Below are positions 61,750 through 64,000 of a DNA stretch of 64,000 bases, piece after piece. Origin of the DNA: Gammaproteobacteria bacterium (GTDB lineage Bacteria > Pseudomonadota > Gammaproteobacteria > Steroidobacterales > Foliamicaceae); contig VXSK01000023.1 in assembly GCA_009838035.1 (NCBI GenBank), positions 178,832 to 242,831 on the forward strand, written 5' to 3'. The notes beneath the pieces are model-generated. The model was not told the origin of the DNA, searched no databases, and was given only the letters and a program-made list of their open reading frames with translations. Made by a program: the position numbers and the translations under genes. Every line of letters begins with the position of its first letter. Position 1 is the stretch's first letter.

Positions 61750-61777
61750 GATCGGCCATGCAGACCGACAGCCGATC
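61750..61777 (-). promoter_or_regulatory. hairpin abutting the ribosome site of TonB receptor copy 1
   Basis: GATCGGC (61750-61756) pairs with GCCGATC (61771-61777) across a 14-base loop. In the transcript the 3' arm is one base from the GGGAGGA ribosome site. Upstream, CATAAT on the minus strand could serve as a -10 box. Confidence 0.42.
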
Positions 61778-61847
61778 AATTATGCATAAGTGGGGAGCAA
61801 TGCAAAACCGGCATTCGGCGTTGCAAAGCCGGGATTCGCTTCCCGCG

Positions 61848-62900
61848 TCAGTCCGGCGGTTCGCCGGGTATGCGGGCGGTGATGCAGGCGCCGCTTCCCG
61901 GAGGGCTGGCCACTTCCACCTCGCCGCCGTGCGCCTCGGCGATCAGGCGGCACAGGTAAAGGCCAAGGCCATGGCGTCCGGTTCCCGCGCCGCGGGACGG
62001 GTCCGCCCTGTAGAAGGCGCCGGTAACCCGCTCCAGGTGTTCGGGTTCGATTCCGGGACCGTGATCCTGCACGCGGATTACCGCCGCGCCGTCCTCCATG
62101 CGCAGGCTGAGCTCAACCGGCATCCCGTCCCGGGGGTTGTAGCGCAGCGCATTCTCCACCAGGTTGCGGACCAGCATTCTCAAGCGGGCGGCGTTCACGC
62201 TCAGGTGTGCCGTAGCCGGTGGCACGCTCAGCGACACGCGGTGGCGGTCGTTGGGGAAATCGCCGCGCAGGACTTCGGCCATCAACTTGTTCAGGTTGAC
62301 CCGCGAGCGCGACATCCGCCCGACCTGGGTGTTCAGGCGTTCGCCCTCCAGCAATTCCGTGATCATGCGTTCCATGCTGGACAGGTCGTACTCCAGGTGC
62401 GAGCGCACATCCTTGTCGTGGATGAACTCCAGCGCCAGCCGGGCGCGGGTCAGCGGCGTGCGCAACTCGTGGCTCATGGCCAGCAGCAACTGCCGCTGGC
62501 CGTCCAGCATCCCCTTTACCTGGTCCGCCATGCGGTTGATGCGTTGCGACAACCTGCCGAGCTCGTCCTGGCGGCGGACCGGGATCCGGTAGTCGAGTTG
62601 CCCTTCCCCGATCCGGCGCGTGCCCTGCCGGATGTCTTCCAGCGGATAGAACAGCCGCCGCACCGCCAGGTAGCAGCCGGCGAAAACCACTGCGATCATG
62701 GGGTAACCATAGATACGTAGCGCGGTCATGTTTTCCGAACTCTCCCAGGGCCGGAATATCACAGTGAGGACCCCGGTGGCCGCCGAAATGACGATAAAAC
62801 TCGCAAAGAAGATCAGGATCAGGCGAACGGGAAGCGAGCGCCAGGCGTTCACCGGCTTTCGCTTCAGCCAATTAAGTGCTCGGACGACTCGATTATTCAT
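61848..62900 (-). CDS. sensor histidine kinase (EnvZ/CpxA-like)
   Basis: 350 residues. Two membrane helices (about 26-48 and 62-82) with a periplasmic loop of only about 13 residues, a HAMP domain (about 82-135), HisKA with H144 in AMSHELRTPLTR, and the ATPase with NLVENALRYNP, DHGPGIEPEH and GRHGLGLYL. The tiny sensor loop implies that the signal comes through the membrane or a partner protein. It overlaps the regulator gene by ATGA. Confidence 0.95.
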   Translation of the reverse strand: MNNRVVRALNWLKRKPVNAWRSLPVRLILIFFASFIVISAATGVLTVIFRPWESSENMTALRIYGYPMIAVVFAGCYLAVRRLFYPLEDIRQGTRRIGEGQLDYRIPVRRQDELGRLSQRINRMADQVKGMLDGQRQLLLAMSHELRTPLTRARLALEFIHDKDVRSHLEYDLSSMERMITELLEGERLNTQVGRMSRSRVNLNKLMAEVLRGDFPNDRHRVSLSVPPATAHLSVNAARLRMLVRNLVENALRYNPRDGMPVELSLRMEDGAAVIRVQDHGPGIEPEHLERVTGAFYRADPSRGAGTGRHGLGLYLCRLIAEAHGGEVEVASPPGSGACITARIPGEPPD

Positions 62901-63646
62901 AGAACGATCGTGGTGTTTGAGGGCGGGACTTCATCGCCCCCGGGGTCGCGACTGCTTTCGCCCTGTCCTTTAAGGAAGACGTAGCCGGCGCCGCGTATCG
63001 TGCGGATGAAGCGGGGATTGGAGGGATCGTCGTCCAGTTTCTGGCGCAGCCGGCTGATATTGATGTCCACCGAACGCGAGAAAAAGTTCGGCTCGATGCC
63101 GCGCAGTTCGGAGAGTATTTCGTCTCGCGTATAGACACGGCCCGGCTCGCCGGCAAGCAGTTGCAGGAGGTTGAATTCCATGGCCGTGAGATCGAGCAGG
63201 TCGCCGTTCAGCCGCGCTTCGCGGCGATCGAAGTCAAGCCGCAGGGGGCCATGCTCGGCCACGCCGGAAGTTGTTGACGAACGCTGGACGCGCCGCAAAA
63301 TGGTCTGAATCCGCGCGACCAGCTCGCGCGGCTCGAACGGCTTGGGCACGTAATCGTCGGCCCCGACCTCCAGACCGACGACGCGGTCGGTCACATCGCC
63401 GCGCGCGGTGAGCATGATGATCGGCACGCTGCTGGTCTTGCGGATTTCGCGGCACAGCTCGAAGCCGTCGCGCCCCGGCAGCATCACGTCGAGAATCACC
63501 AGGTCCGGTTCGAAGGAGGCCATCGTCCTGAGCCCGGTGTCGCCTTCCAGCGCCGACTCGAGCTCAAGATCGAAGCGACTGAAATAGGCCCGCAGAAGCA
63601 TGGCGAGCTTTGCGTCGTCGTCGATCAGGAAGATGCGGGCCGTCAT
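62897..63646 (-). CDS. OmpR-family response regulator
   Basis: 249 residues. Receiver domain with D9-D11 acid pocket, phospho-acceptor D53 (LVILDVMLPGRDG) and switch Lys in YVPKPFEP; C-terminal winged helix (LTAMEFNLLQLLAGEPGRVY, RSVDINISRLRQKL, IRTIRGAGYVF). Paired with the downstream kinase. A likely target site, three GTTAC repeats, lies 54 bp upstream of its start. Confidence 0.96.
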   Translation of the reverse strand: MTARIFLIDDDAKLAMLLRAYFSRFDLELESALEGDTGLRTMASFEPDLVILDVMLPGRDGFELCREIRKTSSVPIIMLTARGDVTDRVVGLEVGADDYVPKPFEPRELVARIQTILRRVQRSSTTSGVAEHGPLRLDFDRREARLNGDLLDLTAMEFNLLQLLAGEPGRVYTRDEILSELRGIEPNFFSRSVDINISRLRQKLDDDPSNPRFIRTIRGAGYVFLKGQGESSRDPGGDEVPPSNTTIVL

Positions 63647-63699
63647 GGCTAAGGGATTTTATGGGTGGTTTTGCCAATTTGGAGGGAAATTCAATCCGC

Positions 63700-63724
63700 G
63701 TTACAAAATGTTACGAATCGTTAC
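63700..63724. promoter_or_regulatory. candidate response-regulator operator, three GTTAC half-sites
   Basis: GTTAC occurs at 63700, 63710 and 63720, that is, GTTAC-N5-GTTAC-N5-GTTAC with an exact 10-bp period. Direct repeats with one-helical-turn spacing are how OmpR/PhoB-family dimers bind (compare the CpxR box GTAAA-N5-GTAAA). The site lies between the divergent regulator gene and the 38-residue ORF, so it may control both. Confidence 0.6.
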
Positions 63725-63800
63725 CCTGCCGAGAAGAAAAAAACGCCTTCGCCCGTATCTTGTGCAGTGCATCAAGAAGAGATGCAAAGGAGAAAGAGAC

Positions 63801-63917
63801 ATGACACTGATTTCAAGAACGAGCGCCGGAAACCTGGGCGTTTGTGGTGAGGCCGTATTGTTCGCGGTCGCGTTGGTAGCCCCGATCGCCGCGTTCTGGT
63901 CCATCCTGGGCGGATAG
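63801..63917 (+). CDS. 38-residue single-helix membrane protein
   Basis: ATG 63801 with AAAGGAG eight bases upstream, one of the best ribosome sites in the window. After a short polar start (MTLISRTSAGNLGVCG) there is one hydrophobic helix (about 17-37) ending in TAG. No family recognised. It is divergent from the two-component genes and shares their operator region. The kinase has almost no periplasmic domain, so this could be a small membrane regulator of it, comparable in concept to MgrB or SafA (inference). Confidence 0.55.
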   Translation: MTLISRTSAGNLGVCGEAVLFAVALVAPIAAFWSILGG

Positions 63918-63928
63918 CCCGTCCTCAA

Positions 63929-63946
63929 ACAAGCGGCGCCTTGTTC
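63929..63946 (+). terminator. weak hairpin after the small membrane gene
   Basis: AACAAG and CTTGTT pair across the 6-base loop CGGCGC, 12 bases after the stop. A clear T-run does not follow. The remaining bases to 64000 hold nothing I can identify. Confidence 0.25.
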
Positions 63947-64000
63947 CCGGTTCTCCCCTCCCAAGAGACCTCCCCCCAATCCCGGGACCAAGGTCAGGTC

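Noticed and set aside
62041..62060. GGTTCGATTCCGGG looking like a tRNA T-arm
   Set aside because: It lies in the coding sequence of the histidine kinase and no acceptor or anticodon arm can be formed around it.

Overview
The window reads as chromosome of a high-GC, uncultured gammaproteobacterium. The evidence is the housekeeping set and its order: asd, a small FimV-like gene, truA and accD in a row; dedD, cvpA and purF in a row; plus aroC, prmB, psd, lpxH, folD and an EF-P with the modifiable lysine 34. Several TonB-dependent receptors, an LbtU-like porin, a lipoprotein autotransporter protease and an OmpR-type two-component system show a Gram-negative envelope. No rRNA, tRNA, CRISPR array, IS transposase or phage gene was seen. 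Very tight packing with ATGA/GTGA overlaps is the rule.

Layout. 1-366: AT-richer DNA with a 49-bp tandem repeat, before an unpaired HigA-type antitoxin. 857-6142: two unknown tandem paralogues, small membrane proteins, a glycerophosphodiesterase, a TfoX-N protein, a methyltransferase and a SnoaL-like exported protein. 6165-14664: a TonB receptor with an EF-hand-like loop, a PepQ-type peptidase, and an amidohydrolase / Baeyer-Villiger monooxygenase / amidohydrolase operon. 14690-18498: a molybdenum enzyme of the pyrogallol-phloroglucinol transhydroxylase type whose large subunit carries an N-terminal SCP2-like lipid-binding domain. 18789-31346: housekeeping core. 31511-46389: porin, SDRs, SMP-30-like protein, a double alpha/beta-hydrolase, MFS carriers, flavin monooxygenases (PHBH type and HsaA type) and an autotransporter protease. 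46526-47740: moeA. 47808-63917: RND permease, a GPP34-cytochrome P450 fusion and an RND adaptor on the plus strand, facing a minus-strand group made of a sterol C-24 methyltransferase (Erg6/SMT-like), a Rieske oxygenase and two tandem TonB receptors, followed by a two-component system and a divergent 38-residue membrane protein.

How the parts may work together (inference). The last 16 kb combines an apparent sterol side-chain methyltransferase, two oxygenases of types that act on steroids, outer-membrane receptors and an RND pump. This is what a system to take up, modify and traffic sterols or related triterpenoids would need. No squalene- or oxidosqualene-cyclase gene is in the window, so the substrate could be imported, for example from a eukaryotic host. 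The SCP2-fused molybdoenzyme, BVMO, HsaA-like monooxygenase and several hydrolases fit a wider ability to handle hydrophobic or aromatic substrates.

A family of about 98-bp palindromic elements (18597, 46408, 54241) marks three intergenic gaps. Their stems differ between copies but stay paired within each copy.
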